Numbered from the stretch's first letter, positions 54,888 through 63,645 are shown. The stretch: 64,000 nucleotides of DNA from Streptomyces solicavernae (GCF_029968095.1 NZ_JASCIR010000020.1:59064-123063); one strand, 5' to 3'. Notes: generated from the sequence alone by a model not told the origin. Numbers and translations: made by a program.

Positions 54888-55699
54888 CTCGGTCCCTCCG
54901 CCACTGCACGGTCGACATCGGCCGGGTCGAGCTCGGGTGCCCCGGCCGTGAGCCACAGAAAGTACTCGACGTTCCCGGACGGCCCGGGCAGCGGGCTCGC
55001 GGTGACTCCACGCACGCCGCAGCCCAGCTTCCAGGCCTGCGCGGCCACCGACCGTACGGCCTCGGCCCGCAGCTCGGGGCTGCGCACGACGCCGCCGCTG
55101 CCGAGCCGTTCCCTGCCCACCTCGAACTGCGGCTTGACCATCAGGACCAGGTCCGCGCCGGGCGCCGCGCAGCGCACCAGGGCGGGCAGGACCAGGCCGA
55201 GCGGGATGAAGGAGAGGTCGCCGACGACCAGGTCGACCGGCTCGCCGTCGATCGCGTCGAGCGTCAACTCCCGTACGTTCGTGCGGTCCTTGACGGTGAC
55301 CCGCTCGTCGCTCTGCAGGGACCAGGCGAGCTGTCCGTACCCCACGTCCACGGCGACGACATGCGCGGCGCCGGCGCGGAGCAGCACATCGGTGAAGCCG
55401 CCGGTGGAGGCGCCCGCGTCGAGCGCGCGGCGGCCCTCCACTGCGAGGCCCTGCGGGACGAAGGCCGCGAAGGCGCCCGCGAGTTTGTGGCCGCCGCGCG
55501 AGACGTAGCCGGGGTCGCTGTCGTCCGCGGTGACCACGATGGCGGCGCTGGTCTCCACCTGGGTCGCGGCCTTGCTCGCGACGTTCCGGTTGATGGTCAC
55601 CCGCCCTGCGGCGATCAGCTGGCTCGCATGCTCGCGCGAGCGCGCCAGCTTGCGGTGGACCAACTCTGCGTCGAGGCGGCGGCGTGCCACTCCTGCCAC
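54884..55699 (-). CDS. tlyA: TlyA-family rRNA 2'-O-methyltransferase/hemolysin-like protein
   Basis: 271 aa. S4 domain (RLDAELVHRKLARSREHASQLIAAGRVTIN) and an RrmJ-type SAM-binding domain (ALDAGASTGGFTDVLLRAGA, VDVGYGQLAW, DLSFIPL, MVKPQFE with catalytic Lys). Methylates ribosomal RNA in mycobacteria, where its loss gives capreomycin resistance. GTG start at 55699. Confidence 0.94.
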   Translation of the reverse strand: MAGVARRRLDAELVHRKLARSREHASQLIAAGRVTINRNVASKAATQVETSAAIVVTADDSDPGYVSRGGHKLAGAFAAFVPQGLAVEGRRALDAGASTGGFTDVLLRAGAAHVVAVDVGYGQLAWSLQSDERVTVKDRTNVRELTLDAIDGEPVDLVVGDLSFIPLGLVLPALVRCAAPGADLVLMVKPQFEVGRERLGSGGVVRSPELRAEAVRSVAAQAWKLGCGVRGVTASPLPGPSGNVEYFLWLTAGAPELDPADVDRAVAEGPS

Positions 55700-55706
55700 G
55701 TTCGGT

Positions 55707-56015
55707 TCAGCTCCTGTGCTCGTACGGCCTTGCGGGGACGGGGGCGGGGGCCGGGGCCGGTGGGCCCTGGCGTGCGTCGAGCGCGGTCAGCGCGTCCCGC
55801 AGCCCCCGGTGTACATCCTCGTACACCTCGATGTGTCCGTCCGTCGCGAGGTGGTCGACATCGGCCAGGCGCTCCAGCTGTACGTCCACGCCGGCGTCGC
55901 CGGTGGCGGTGCGCGGGACGCCGAGCGGGCGGGGCTCGGCGGGGTCGGGGGCGGGCCGGTCCTCGCCGGGCTGCGGCGTCGTGTCGGCCCCGGCCTCCGG
56001 CTGCATGTCGCTCAT
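55707..56015 (-). CDS. Small conserved protein upstream of tlyA
   Basis: 102 aa, unknown. Pro/Ala/Glu-rich ends flank a conserved-looking helix VQLERLADVDHLATDGHIEVYEDVHRGLRDALTAL. ATG at 56015. Ends 7 nt before tlyA, so probably the first gene of the tlyA-nadK-recN operon. Confidence 0.65.
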   Translation of the reverse strand: MSDMQPEAGADTTPQPGEDRPAPDPAEPRPLGVPRTATGDAGVDVQLERLADVDHLATDGHIEVYEDVHRGLRDALTALDARQGPPAPAPAPVPARPYEHRS

Positions 56016-56058
56016 GGCCCCGACGCTACCGCGAAGCGCTGGGGTACCGTCGGTCGCG

Positions 56059-56406
56059 ATGGCGACGATCAAGGAGTGCCGCAGCGCACTGAGCAGGCTT
56101 TCGGACAATCTCGCGCAGGCCGACGGGGAGGTTCGCGGCGCCGCCGCACTGGACCGCTCGCTGAGCTGCCGCATCACGGACCTGGACGTCACGTTCACGG
56201 GGCGCCTGGAGGACGGCCGCATCCACGTCGCCGACGTGCAGGACGGCCCGCCCCGCGAGAAGGCCCAGATCCGCCTGACGATGACGGGCGACGACCTGGT
56301 GGCGATGGTCGACGGCGAGCTGAACTTCGCGCGGGCCTGGGCCACGGGCCGGGTCCGCCTGGAGGCGGGGATCCGGGACCTGCTGCGGCTCAAGGCGCTC
56401 CTGTAG
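56059..56406 (+). CDS. SCP2 sterol-binding-domain protein
   Basis: 115 aa single domain. Strands LSCRITDLDVTFTGRLEDGRI and the SCP2 pattern DDLVAMVDGELNFARAWATGRVRLEAG near the end (cf. VDGKLDPMMAFMSGKLKVEG). Binds lipid or acyl groups in a hydrophobic tunnel. ATG at 56059, divergent from the small protein gene. Confidence 0.87.
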   Translation: MATIKECRSALSRLSDNLAQADGEVRGAAALDRSLSCRITDLDVTFTGRLEDGRIHVADVQDGPPREKAQIRLTMTGDDLVAMVDGELNFARAWATGRVRLEAGIRDLLRLKALL

Positions 56407-56440
56407 CCGAATCCAGCCCGCGCCGGCCGCGCCGGACGGC

Positions 56441-57247
56441 CTACTTCCGCAGAACCGCCGTACGCCCCCTCCGCGCCGCCGGCACCACCAGCGGAGTCCC
56501 CGTCTCCGGATCGGAGATGACCTGGCACGGCAGCCCGAACACCGCCTCCACCAGCTCGGCGGTGACGATCTCGGCCGGAGCGCCCTCGGCGATCACCGCA
56601 CCGTCGCGCAGCGCGATCAGATGGGTGGCGTAGCGGGCGGCGTGGTTGAGGTCGTGCAGGACGGCGACCAGGGTGCGGCCCTGCTCCTCGTGCAGCTCGG
56701 CGCAGAGGTCGAGCACATCTATCTGGTGCTGGATGTCGAGGTACGTCGTCGGCTCGTCCAGGAGCAGCAGCGGCGTCTGCTGCGCAAGGGCCATCGCGAT
56801 CCACACCCGCTGCCGCTGCCCGCCCGACAACTCGTCGACATAGCGATCCGCCAGCTCACCGACACCGGTCGACGCCATGGACTCCCGTACGACCCGCTCG
56901 TCCTGCGCCGACCACTGCCGCAGCAGGCCCTGGTGCGGGTAGCGGCCGCGGGCCACCAGGTCGCCGACGGTGATCCCGTCGGGCGCGATCGACGACTGCG
57001 GCAGCAGGCCGAGCGTCCTGGCGACCTTCTTCGCGGGCATCGCGTGGATGGTCTGCCCGTCGAGCAGCACCCGCCCGTGCGAGGGCTTCAGCATCCGCGA
57101 AAGGGCCCGAAGCAGCGTCGACTTGCCGCAGGCGTTGGGCCCGACGATCACGGTGAAGGAGTTGTCCGGAATCTCGACCGACAGCCGCTCCGCGATCACG
57201 CGCTGGTCGTAGCCGAGGGTCACGTCGTCGGCGATGAGGCGATTCAC
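56441..57247 (-). CDS. Siderophore ABC transporter ATPase (FecE/FepC type)
   Basis: 268 aa. Walker A VGPNACGKSTLLRAL (~38), Q-loop LLPQSSIAPDGITV, signature DELSGGQRQRVWIAMALAQ, Walker B LLLLDEPTTYLDI, H-loop VLHDLNHAARYA. Drives ferric-siderophore import through the two FecCD permeases. GTG at 57247 has GGAG 8 nt upstream. An ATG at 57367 overlaps the permease stop but would add repeat-encoded Gly-Pro-Ser with A/T-ending codons, so I rejected it. Confidence 0.92.
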   Translation of the reverse strand: MNRLIADDVTLGYDQRVIAERLSVEIPDNSFTVIVGPNACGKSTLLRALSRMLKPSHGRVLLDGQTIHAMPAKKVARTLGLLPQSSIAPDGITVGDLVARGRYPHQGLLRQWSAQDERVVRESMASTGVGELADRYVDELSGGQRQRVWIAMALAQQTPLLLLDEPTTYLDIQHQIDVLDLCAELHEEQGRTLVAVLHDLNHAARYATHLIALRDGAVIAEGAPAEIVTAELVEAVFGLPCQVISDPETGTPLVVPAARRGRTAVLRK

Positions 57248-57304
57248 TGCGGTGCTCCTGGAGGCCGTGGAGGGAAGGGGTGAAGCAGCGGTTGCAGGGA
57301 CTGC

Positions 57305-57358
57305 GGGTCGTGAGGGTCGTGAGGGTCCTGAGGGTCCTGAGGGTCCTGAGGGTCCTGA
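57305..57358. repeat. Six 9-bp tandem repeats before the FecE-like gene
   Basis: GGGTCGTGA twice, then GGGTCCTGA four times; sits between permease and ATPase genes. Confidence 0.85.
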
Positions 57359-57363
57359 GCGGC

Positions 57364-58401
57364 TCATATCCGCCCCGCCCTGCGCTCCGCGACGAGCAGC
57401 CACAGCAGATACACACCGCCGAGCACCCCCGTGAGCACACCCACCGGCAGCACGTCCGCGCCGAACGCCCGCTGCGCGGCCAGGTCGGCTGCGATCAGCA
57501 GCACGGCGCCCATCAGCAGCGACGCCACCAGGTTCGGCCCCGGCGACCGGGTGAGCCGACGCGCCAGCTGCGGCGCCGTCAGCGCCACGAACGACACCGG
57601 TCCGGCGGCGGCGGTCGCGGACGCGGTGAGCAGCACGGCCGACAGCATCAGCACGATCCGCGTCCGCTCGGGCCGCACCCCGAGGGCGTACGCCACGTCG
57701 TCGCCCATCTCCAGCATCCTGAGCGGCCGTGCGTACGCGAGCACCAGCGGTACGAGGACGGCGCACAGCCCGAGCAGCGGCCAGACCTGGTCCCAGTCCC
57801 GGCCGTCCAGGGACCCCGCCATCCACACGTACGCGCGGGCCGCGTCGACCAGGTCGGCCTTGGTCAGCAGGTAGCCGTTGAGCGCGGTGAGGACGGCGGC
57901 GGCGCCGATGCCGACGAGGACGAGCCGGTAGCCGTGCACCCCGCGCTTCCAGGCGAGCAGGTAGATCAGTACGCCGGTGACCAGCCCGCCGACGAGCGAG
58001 CCCGCGGCGACCGTGGCGGCGCTGCCCTGGAACAGCACGATGACCGTGAGCGCCCCCACCGTCGAGCCCTGCCCGAAGCCGATGATGTCCGGACTGCCCA
58101 GCGGATTGCGGGAGATGGACTGGAAGACCGCCCCGGCAAGGCCGAGCGCGGCCCCGACCAGCAGCCCGACCAGAACCCGCGGAAGCCGCAGGTCGTTCAC
58201 GATGAAGGTGTGCGCGGTCGTGCCGTCGCCGAGCAGCGTGCTGACGACGTCGGTGGCCGGGATCTCGAAGTCCCCGGTGCCGATGAGCACCACGGCGACG
58301 ACGAGCGCGGCCACGCAGAGCAGCACTCCTACGACGAGGGCGCGCGGCTCGACCCGTATGGAGAGGCCGCTGTCGGTACGGACCGCCTTCAGGGACTTCA
58401 C
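57364..58401 (-). CDS. FecCD-family siderophore permease (second)
   Basis: 345 aa, about 9-10 membrane helices. Family marks: LRLPRVLVGLLVGAALGLAGAVFQSISRNPLGSPDIIG and GPVSFVALTAPQLARRL, where the cytosolic coupling helix contacts the ATPase. The GTG at 58401 overlaps the stop of the first permease (GTGA). Forms a heterodimeric channel with it. Confidence 0.94.
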   Translation of the reverse strand: MKSLKAVRTDSGLSIRVEPRALVVGVLLCVAALVVAVVLIGTGDFEIPATDVVSTLLGDGTTAHTFIVNDLRLPRVLVGLLVGAALGLAGAVFQSISRNPLGSPDIIGFGQGSTVGALTVIVLFQGSAATVAAGSLVGGLVTGVLIYLLAWKRGVHGYRLVLVGIGAAAVLTALNGYLLTKADLVDAARAYVWMAGSLDGRDWDQVWPLLGLCAVLVPLVLAYARPLRMLEMGDDVAYALGVRPERTRIVLMLSAVLLTASATAAAGPVSFVALTAPQLARRLTRSPGPNLVASLLMGAVLLIAADLAAQRAFGADVLPVGVLTGVLGGVYLLWLLVAERRAGRI

Positions 58402-59456
58402 AGCTGGGCCATCCTCCGGCGTCGTACGAGGTAGATGAAGAGCGGGCCGCCGATGAGCGCGGTGACGATGCCGACCTGCAGCTCGGCGGGGCGGGCCACG
58501 ACCCGGCCGATGACGTCGGCGCCGAGCAGCAGCACCGGCGACAGGACCGTCGCGTACGGCAGGATCCAGCGCTGGTCGGGGCCGGTGAAGGCGCGGACCA
58601 TGTGCGGCACCATCAGGCCGACGAACGCGATCGGACCGCACGCCGCGGTGGCCGCGCCGCAGAGCAGCGTCGCGGCGGTCATGGCGAGGATCCGGGTGCG
58701 GTTGACGCGCGCGCCGAGGGCGACCGCGGTGTCGTCGCCCATCGCCATCGCGTTCAGCGGCCGCCCGAGCCCGAGGGCGAGCAGCAGGCCTACGGCGATG
58801 AACGGGGCGACCTGGCCGATCGTCGCCATGGACGCCGAGGCCAGCGAACCGACCGTCCAGAACCGCATCTTGTCGAGGGCCGAGTTGTCGAGCAGCATCA
58901 CGGCGTTGATGTAGCCGATCAGCGCCGCGGTGACCGCCGTACCCGCGAGCGCGAGCCGCACCGGAGTCGCGCTGCGCACCCCGCCGAGCGCGTACACGAC
59001 CACGGAGACGACGGCGGCCCCGGCGAACGCGAACCAGACATAGCCGGTGAGCGAGGTGACGCCGAGAAAGCTGATCGCGCTGACGACGGCGGCGGACGCG
59101 CCCGCGTTGATGCCGAGCAGCCCGGGGTCGGCCAGCGGATTGCGGGTGAGCGCCTGGAACACGGCCCCGGCGAGCCCGAGCGCCGCCCCGACGAGCAGCC
59201 CGAGCAGGGTGCGGGGCAGCCGCAGCTCCCCGATGACGACGTCGTTGTCCGTGCCGGTGGCGCCGAACAGCCCGTGCCAGACGTCGGCCACGGGTATCTG
59301 CTTGGCGCCGACGGCGATACTCGCGACGACGACCAGGGCGAGCACGCCCACGGCCAGGAGGAGCCCGACGGCGCGTATCGCCTGCCGCCCGCGGGGTGCC
59401 GCGGACTCGGGCGGGGGCGCCTCGGTGCGCTCGGGAGAGGGACTGTCGACCAACAC
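58398..59456 (-). CDS. FecCD-family siderophore permease (first)
   Basis: 352 aa, hydrophilic start (VLVDSPSPERTEAPPPES) then about 9-10 helices with LRLPRTLLGLLVGAALGLAGAVFQALTRNPLADPGLLG and GPIAFVGLMVPHMVRAF. The GTG at 59456 has no Shine-Dalgarno and begins 2 nt after the iron box; TTAACCT in the box lies 9 nt upstream, so a leaderless mRNA starting at the GTG is plausible. First gene of the operon; no binding protein or siderophore synthesis gene is present. Confidence 0.93.
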   Translation of the reverse strand: MLVDSPSPERTEAPPPESAAPRGRQAIRAVGLLLAVGVLALVVVASIAVGAKQIPVADVWHGLFGATGTDNDVVIGELRLPRTLLGLLVGAALGLAGAVFQALTRNPLADPGLLGINAGASAAVVSAISFLGVTSLTGYVWFAFAGAAVVSVVVYALGGVRSATPVRLALAGTAVTAALIGYINAVMLLDNSALDKMRFWTVGSLASASMATIGQVAPFIAVGLLLALGLGRPLNAMAMGDDTAVALGARVNRTRILAMTAATLLCGAATAACGPIAFVGLMVPHMVRAFTGPDQRWILPYATVLSPVLLLGADVIGRVVARPAELQVGIVTALIGGPLFIYLVRRRRMAQL

Positions 59457-59458
59457 CC

Positions 59459-59476
59459 GGTTAGGTTAACCTAACC
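59459..59476. promoter_or_regulatory. Iron box (DmdR/IdeR operator) for the FecCD operon
   Basis: GGTTAGGTTAACCTAACC is a perfect 18-bp palindrome matching the TTAGGTTAG-CTAACCTAA consensus of iron-responsive repressors. Predicts shut-off by Fe2+. Confidence 0.9.
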
Positions 59477-59488
59477 TTCCGACGGCCC

Positions 59489-59578
59489 GACGTGGGCGTA
59501 CCCGACGTGGTTTACCCGACCTGGCGTACCTGACGTGGGCGTACCCGACCTGGGCGTACGCGACCTCGGCGTACCCGC
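59489..59578. repeat. 15-bp degenerate tandem repeat
   Basis: Six imperfect copies of GACGTGGGCGTACCC fill the space between the iron-box promoter and the 3' end of the HAD gene. Confidence 0.75.
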
Positions 59579-59593
59579 ACTGCCCCTGAGCGC

Positions 59594-60622
59594 TCACAGC
59601 CCCAGCCGCGCCAGCGCCTTCCCCGCGTCGAGCCCGCACTCCCCCGCACCGGCCGCCGTCCACGCCGCCGCGCACAGCGCCCGCAGGCCGTCCATCGGCT
59701 CGCCGTCCCCGTCCAGTTCGAGCGTCTCGGCGCCGGCCCGCGCCACGAATCCCCCGCACCGGAACCCGTCCCCGTCCGCGCTCACCTCGGGCTGCCCGGT
59801 CAGCAGGCCCCGCAGATCGGTGTCCACGTACGTCGGCCGGTGCTCGGGCCGGGCGGCGAGCAGCTGGGCGGCGCGCGTCACGCCGGTCAGCACGAGCAGC
59901 GAGTCCACCTCGCCGTTGAACGCGCCCTCGATGTCGGTGTCGAGCCGGTCCCCGACGACCAGCGGCCGCTCGGCCCCGGTCCGCAGGATCGTCTCCCGGT
60001 GCATCGGCGGCAGCGGCTTGCCCGCCACCTGCGGCTCGGCACCGGTCGCGATCCGGACGACCTCGACCGCCGCGCCGTTGCCGGGTGCGATGCCCCGCGC
60101 ACTCGGAATCGTCAGGTCGGTGTTGGACGCGAACCACGGCACGCCCCGCTCGATCGCATGGCAGGCCTCCGCGAACCGCCCCCACGCCAACTCCGGCCCG
60201 CCGTACCCCTGTACGACGGCCGCAGGACCGTCCTCCGCCGACTCCACCGGTACGAGTCCCCGCTCGCGCAGCGCGACCCGCAGCCCCTCGCCGCCGATCA
60301 CCAGCACCTTCGCGCCCTGCGGCACCTGCTCGGCGATCAGCCGGGCCACCGCCTGCGCGGAGTTGATGACGTCCGCCGCCTCGGTCGGCACCCCCAGTTC
60401 GGTGATGTGTCCGGCCACCACCTCCGGCGGCCGCAGCGCATTGTTCGTCACATACGCGAGATGCATCCCGCCCGCCCGCGCCGCCAGCAGCGACTCCACG
60501 GCATGCCCGATCGCCGCACCGCCCGCGTACACCACCCCGTCCAAGTCCAGCAGCGCGGTGTCGTACGCCTCCCTCAGCACCGGCTCGCTGCCGGCCGGGC
60601 TCGTCCTGACGCTGTGACCCAT
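59594..60622 (-). CDS. HAD-IIA (NagD-like) phosphatase
   Basis: 342 aa. HAD motif I ALLDLDGVVYAGG near residue 25; cap-domain residues in YVTNNALRPPEVVA; motif IV GDRLDTDIEGAFNGEVDSLLVLTG. Resembles phosphoglycolate/NagD-type phosphatases; substrate unknown. ATG at 60622 with GAGGAG upstream. Confidence 0.9.
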   Translation of the reverse strand: MGHSVRTSPAGSEPVLREAYDTALLDLDGVVYAGGAAIGHAVESLLAARAGGMHLAYVTNNALRPPEVVAGHITELGVPTEAADVINSAQAVARLIAEQVPQGAKVLVIGGEGLRVALRERGLVPVESAEDGPAAVVQGYGGPELAWGRFAEACHAIERGVPWFASNTDLTIPSARGIAPGNGAAVEVVRIATGAEPQVAGKPLPPMHRETILRTGAERPLVVGDRLDTDIEGAFNGEVDSLLVLTGVTRAAQLLAARPEHRPTYVDTDLRGLLTGQPEVSADGDGFRCGGFVARAGAETLELDGDGEPMDGLRALCAAAWTAAGAGECGLDAGKALARLGL

Positions 60623-60693
60623 GGCGTACGACTCCTCGCTCGACGACTGTCCCCCGATCATCCCGTACTCCCGTACCCACATACGATGCAGCC

Positions 60694-61968
60694 ATGAACA
60701 CCACAGGTCCGGACGGCAAGGGGCTGCGCCTCACTCCCATCCGGGGACTGCGCTACGTCCCCGACCGCGTCGGCTCGCTCGCCGCAGTGACGTCCCCGCC
60801 GTACGACGTGGTGGTACGCCCCGACGGACTGCACCACTTGGAGTCCCTCGACCCGCACAACATCGTCCGCCTGATCCTGCCGCAGGCCGACAGTCCTGAG
60901 GCCCGTCACCGGCAGGCCGCCGCCACCCTCCGCAAGTGGCTCGCCGACGGCATACTCGCCGCCGACGCCGAGCCCGCCCTGTACGTGTACGAGCAGCGCA
61001 ACGGCGACCTCCTGCAGCGCGGACTCATCGGCGCCCTGGAGCTCTCCGAGGCCCACGAGGGCGTCGTCCTGCCGCACGAGGACGTCATGCCGCACATCGT
61101 CGAGGACCGCGCCGACCTGATGCGCGCCACCGCCGCCAACCTCGAACCGCTCCTTCTCACCTACCGCGGCGAGGGCACCAGGACCGGCGCGACCGCGGTC
61201 ATCGAACGCGCCGTGGACCGCCCGCCGCTGCTCTCCACCACCACCGAGGACGGCTTCAGCCACCGCCTCTGGTCGGTCACCGACACGGCCGAACTCGCAG
61301 AGATCCAGGCCGACTTCGCCCACCGCCAGGCCCTGATCGCCGACGGCCACCACCGCTGGGCCACCTATCTGCGGCTGCGCGGCAACCACCCGTCGCCGTC
61401 CGCGTGGGATCACGGCCTGGTCCTGCTCGTGGACACGACCCGCTATCCGCTGCAGGTCCGCGCCATCCACCGCGTCCTGCACCGCCTCCCGGTCGCCGAC
61501 GCCCTGACGGCCGTCGCCGACTCCTTCCGGGTACGCCGCATCGACGCCCCGCTCCCCCGCGCCCTGGACGCCCTCGCCGAAGCCGCCGCCGAGTCCAACG
61601 CGTTCCTGCTCGCCGGCGACGGCACGTACCACCTCGTCGACCGTCCGGACCCGGACCTGCTGGCCCGTACGATCCGCCGGGACCGCCCGGAGGCCTGGCG
61701 CACCCTGGACGCGACGGTCCTGCACTCCACGCTTCTGGACCACATCTGGCAGATCCCGGACGACCCGGAGCACATCGCGTACATCCACGACACCCGCGCC
61801 GCGGTCCAGAAGGCGGAACGCGACGGCGGTACGGCGGTCCTGATGCACCCGGTGCGCGAGGAGGTCGTCCGCGAACTGGCCCGCCAGGGCGTCACGATGC
61901 CCCGCAAGTCCACGTCCTTCGGCCCGAAGCCGGCCACGGGCCTGGTGCTGCGCAGCCTGGAGCACTGA
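60694..61968 (+). CDS. DUF1015 family protein
   Basis: 424 aa, DUF1015 length. LRLTPIRGLRYVPDRVGSLAAVTSPPYDV at the start, LYVYEQ, LPHEDVMPHIVEDR, IADGHHRWATYLRLRGNH and the end MPRKSTSFGPKPATGLVLR are the family's conserved blocks. Cytosolic; some relatives are linked to serine kinase activity, but function here is not known. Ends at a strong intrinsic terminator. Confidence 0.9.
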   Translation: MNTTGPDGKGLRLTPIRGLRYVPDRVGSLAAVTSPPYDVVVRPDGLHHLESLDPHNIVRLILPQADSPEARHRQAAATLRKWLADGILAADAEPALYVYEQRNGDLLQRGLIGALELSEAHEGVVLPHEDVMPHIVEDRADLMRATAANLEPLLLTYRGEGTRTGATAVIERAVDRPPLLSTTTEDGFSHRLWSVTDTAELAEIQADFAHRQALIADGHHRWATYLRLRGNHPSPSAWDHGLVLLVDTTRYPLQVRAIHRVLHRLPVADALTAVADSFRVRRIDAPLPRALDALAEAAAESNAFLLAGDGTYHLVDRPDPDLLARTIRRDRPEAWRTLDATVLHSTLLDHIWQIPDDPEHIAYIHDTRAAVQKAERDGGTAVLMHPVREEVVRELARQGVTMPRKSTSFGPKPATGLVLRSLEH

Positions 61969-62001
61969 CTTCTCCCGCACACGCGATCTCCCGCACACGC
62001 G

Positions 62002-62036
62002 AAGGAGGGGCGGGACCGATCCGGTCCGCCCCTCCT
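62002..62036 (+). terminator. Intrinsic terminator of the DUF1015 gene
   Basis: AAGGAGGGGCGG / CCGCCCCTCCTT stem with inner GACCG/CGGTC, followed by TTTTGTTG. Serves both strands. Confidence 0.85.
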
Positions 62037-62048
62037 TTTGTTGCCGCT

Positions 62049-62090
62049 ACTTGCTTTCGTTTAGTTGCTTTCGTTTACTTGCTTTCGTTT
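62049..62090. repeat. Three 14-bp AT-rich tandem repeats
   Basis: ACTTGCTTTCGTTT twice and AGTTGCTTTCGTTT once; unusually A/T-rich for this genome, just after the stop of the RDD-repeat gene, flanked by direct TGCCGCTACT copies. Confidence 0.85.
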
Positions 62091-62094
62091 GCCG

Positions 62095-63645
62095 CTACTC
62101 GTCGTCCGCGTCCTCGTCCTTCTCGGTGGCGGGCGCGGGCGTGGACTCTCCGTCCGCCGCATCGTCGAAGGCGTCGACGAACTCGACCCCGTCCAGCTCG
62201 GCGAGCCGGTCGGAGGCGTCGGTGCTGCCGTCCCGGTCGGCCTCGGCGGTCTTGGCGAACCACTCGCGCGCCTCGCTCTCCCGCCCGGCGGCGAGCAGCG
62301 CGTCGGCGTACGCGTACCGCAGCCGCGCGGTCCAGGGCTGCACGGAGTTCGACGCCAGCTCGGGGCTCTGCAGCGTCACGATCGCCGCGTCGAGCTGCCC
62401 CATGTCACGGCGCGCACCGGCGGCGACGAGACGCATCTCGACCTGCCCCGCCTTGTCGAGCTTCTGCACCTCGGGCTCACCGGCCATGTCGAGCGCCTTC
62501 TCGGGCCGGCCGAGCCCACGCTCACAGTCGGCCATGACGGGCCACAGCTCCGCGGACCCGGTCATCCGCCGCGCGGCCCGGAACTCGGCGAGCGCCTCGG
62601 AGTACTTCTGGTTCGCGTACGCGGCGAAGCCTGCCGCTTCCCGTACGGCGGCCACGCGGGAGGCGAGCCGCAGCGCGACCTTGGAGTAGCCGTATGCCTG
62701 CTCGGGGTCCTCGTCGATGGTCCTGGCGACCATCACCAGGTTCCTGGCGACGTCCTCCGCGAGCCCCTTCGGCAGGCTCTGCAGCTCCTGCCGTACGTCG
62801 GCGTCGATCTCCTCGCCGGTGACGTCATCCGGGATCGGCAGCCGCTTGATCGGCTCGCGGTCGGAGCGGTCGTCCCTGCGCGGGCCTCGGTCGTCCCGGC
62901 CGTCGCGCCCGCGGTAGCCGCCGCCACCGCGGCGGTCGTCGCGGCGGTCGTCACGGCGGTCGTCACGGCGGTCGTCACGGCGGAACCCGCCGGGGCGTCC
63001 GCCTCGGTCGTCGCGACGGGGGCCACGGCCACCGCGGTCGTCGCGGCGGTCGTCCCGGCCCCGGTAGCCGCCGCCTCCCCGCCGGTCGTCGTCACGGCGG
63101 AAGCCGCCGCGGTCGCCGTCACGGCGGTCATCGCGGCGGTCATCGCGGCGGTCATCGCGGCGGTCGTCGCGGCGGAAGCCACCACGGTCGCCGTCACGGC
63201 GGTCGTCCCGTCGGTCGTCGCGGCGAAAGCCACCACGGTCGCCGTCACGGCGGTCGTCCCGTCGGTCGTCGCGGCGAAAGCCTCGGTCGCGGTCGTCCCG
63301 TCGGTCGTCGCGACGGAACCCGCGGTCCCGGTCGTCGCGGCGGTCGTCACGCCTGTCGTCACGCCGGAAGGCGGGCCTCCCGCCACGGTCGTCGCGACGG
63401 AAGCCACCGCGGTCGCCGTCACGGCGGTCGTCGCGACGGAAGCCGCCACGGTCATTGTCACGCCGGTCATCTCGCCGGAACCCACGGTCCCGGTCTCGGT
63501 CCCGGTCCCGGTCCCGGTCGTCGCGCCGGCCGTAGCCACCGCGGTCACCGTCACGACGGGGTCCGCCGCGGTAGCCGCCCCGGTCCCCGTCGTCCCGCCG
63601 ACGCTGCTCGCGTTCGGGACGATCATCGGGAGAGTTGGTCGACAT
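62095..63645 (-). CDS. Arg/Asp/Gly-repeat protein with TPR-like C-terminus
   Basis: 516 aa. Residues 1 to about 270 are almost entirely Arg, Asp and Gly with Phe/Tyr (FRRDDRRDDRRDG, DRGGFRRDD and YRGRDDR units), i.e. an extreme mixed-charge/RGG-like disordered region. The remainder (PIKRLPIPDDVTGEEIDADVRQELQSLP onward) has helical, TPR-like pairs (KVALRLASRVAAVREAAGFAAYANQKYSEALAEFRAARRM) and an acidic tail. Such regions often bind RNA and condense. It lies directly downstream of the rRNA operon terminator. ATG at 63645. Function unknown. Confidence 0.85.
   Translation of the reverse strand: MSTNSPDDRPEREQRRRDDGDRGGYRGGPRRDGDRGGYGRRDDRDRDRDRDRDRGFRRDDRRDNDRGGFRRDDRRDGDRGGFRRDDRGGRPAFRRDDRRDDRRDDRDRGFRRDDRRDDRDRGFRRDDRRDDRRDGDRGGFRRDDRRDDRRDGDRGGFRRDDRRDDRRDDRRDDRRDGDRGGFRRDDDRRGGGGYRGRDDRRDDRGGRGPRRDDRGGRPGGFRRDDRRDDRRDDRRDDRRGGGGYRGRDGRDDRGPRRDDRSDREPIKRLPIPDDVTGEEIDADVRQELQSLPKGLAEDVARNLVMVARTIDEDPEQAYGYSKVALRLASRVAAVREAAGFAAYANQKYSEALAEFRAARRMTGSAELWPVMADCERGLGRPEKALDMAGEPEVQKLDKAGQVEMRLVAAGARRDMGQLDAAIVTLQSPELASNSVQPWTARLRYAYADALLAAGRESEAREWFAKTAEADRDGSTDASDRLAELDGVEFVDAFDDAADGESTPAPATEKDEDADDE

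Noticed and set aside
57248..57367. N-terminal extension of the FecE-like ATPase from an ATG that overlaps the permease stop
   Set aside because: Repeat-encoded and rich in A/T-ending codons such as TCA and GGA, unlike coding DNA here; GTG at 57247 has a better ribosome site.
62880..63640. Regular repeats resembling a CRISPR array
   Set aside because: All in one reading frame of the Arg/Asp/Gly protein, units of 9-12 bp, no spacers and no cas genes.
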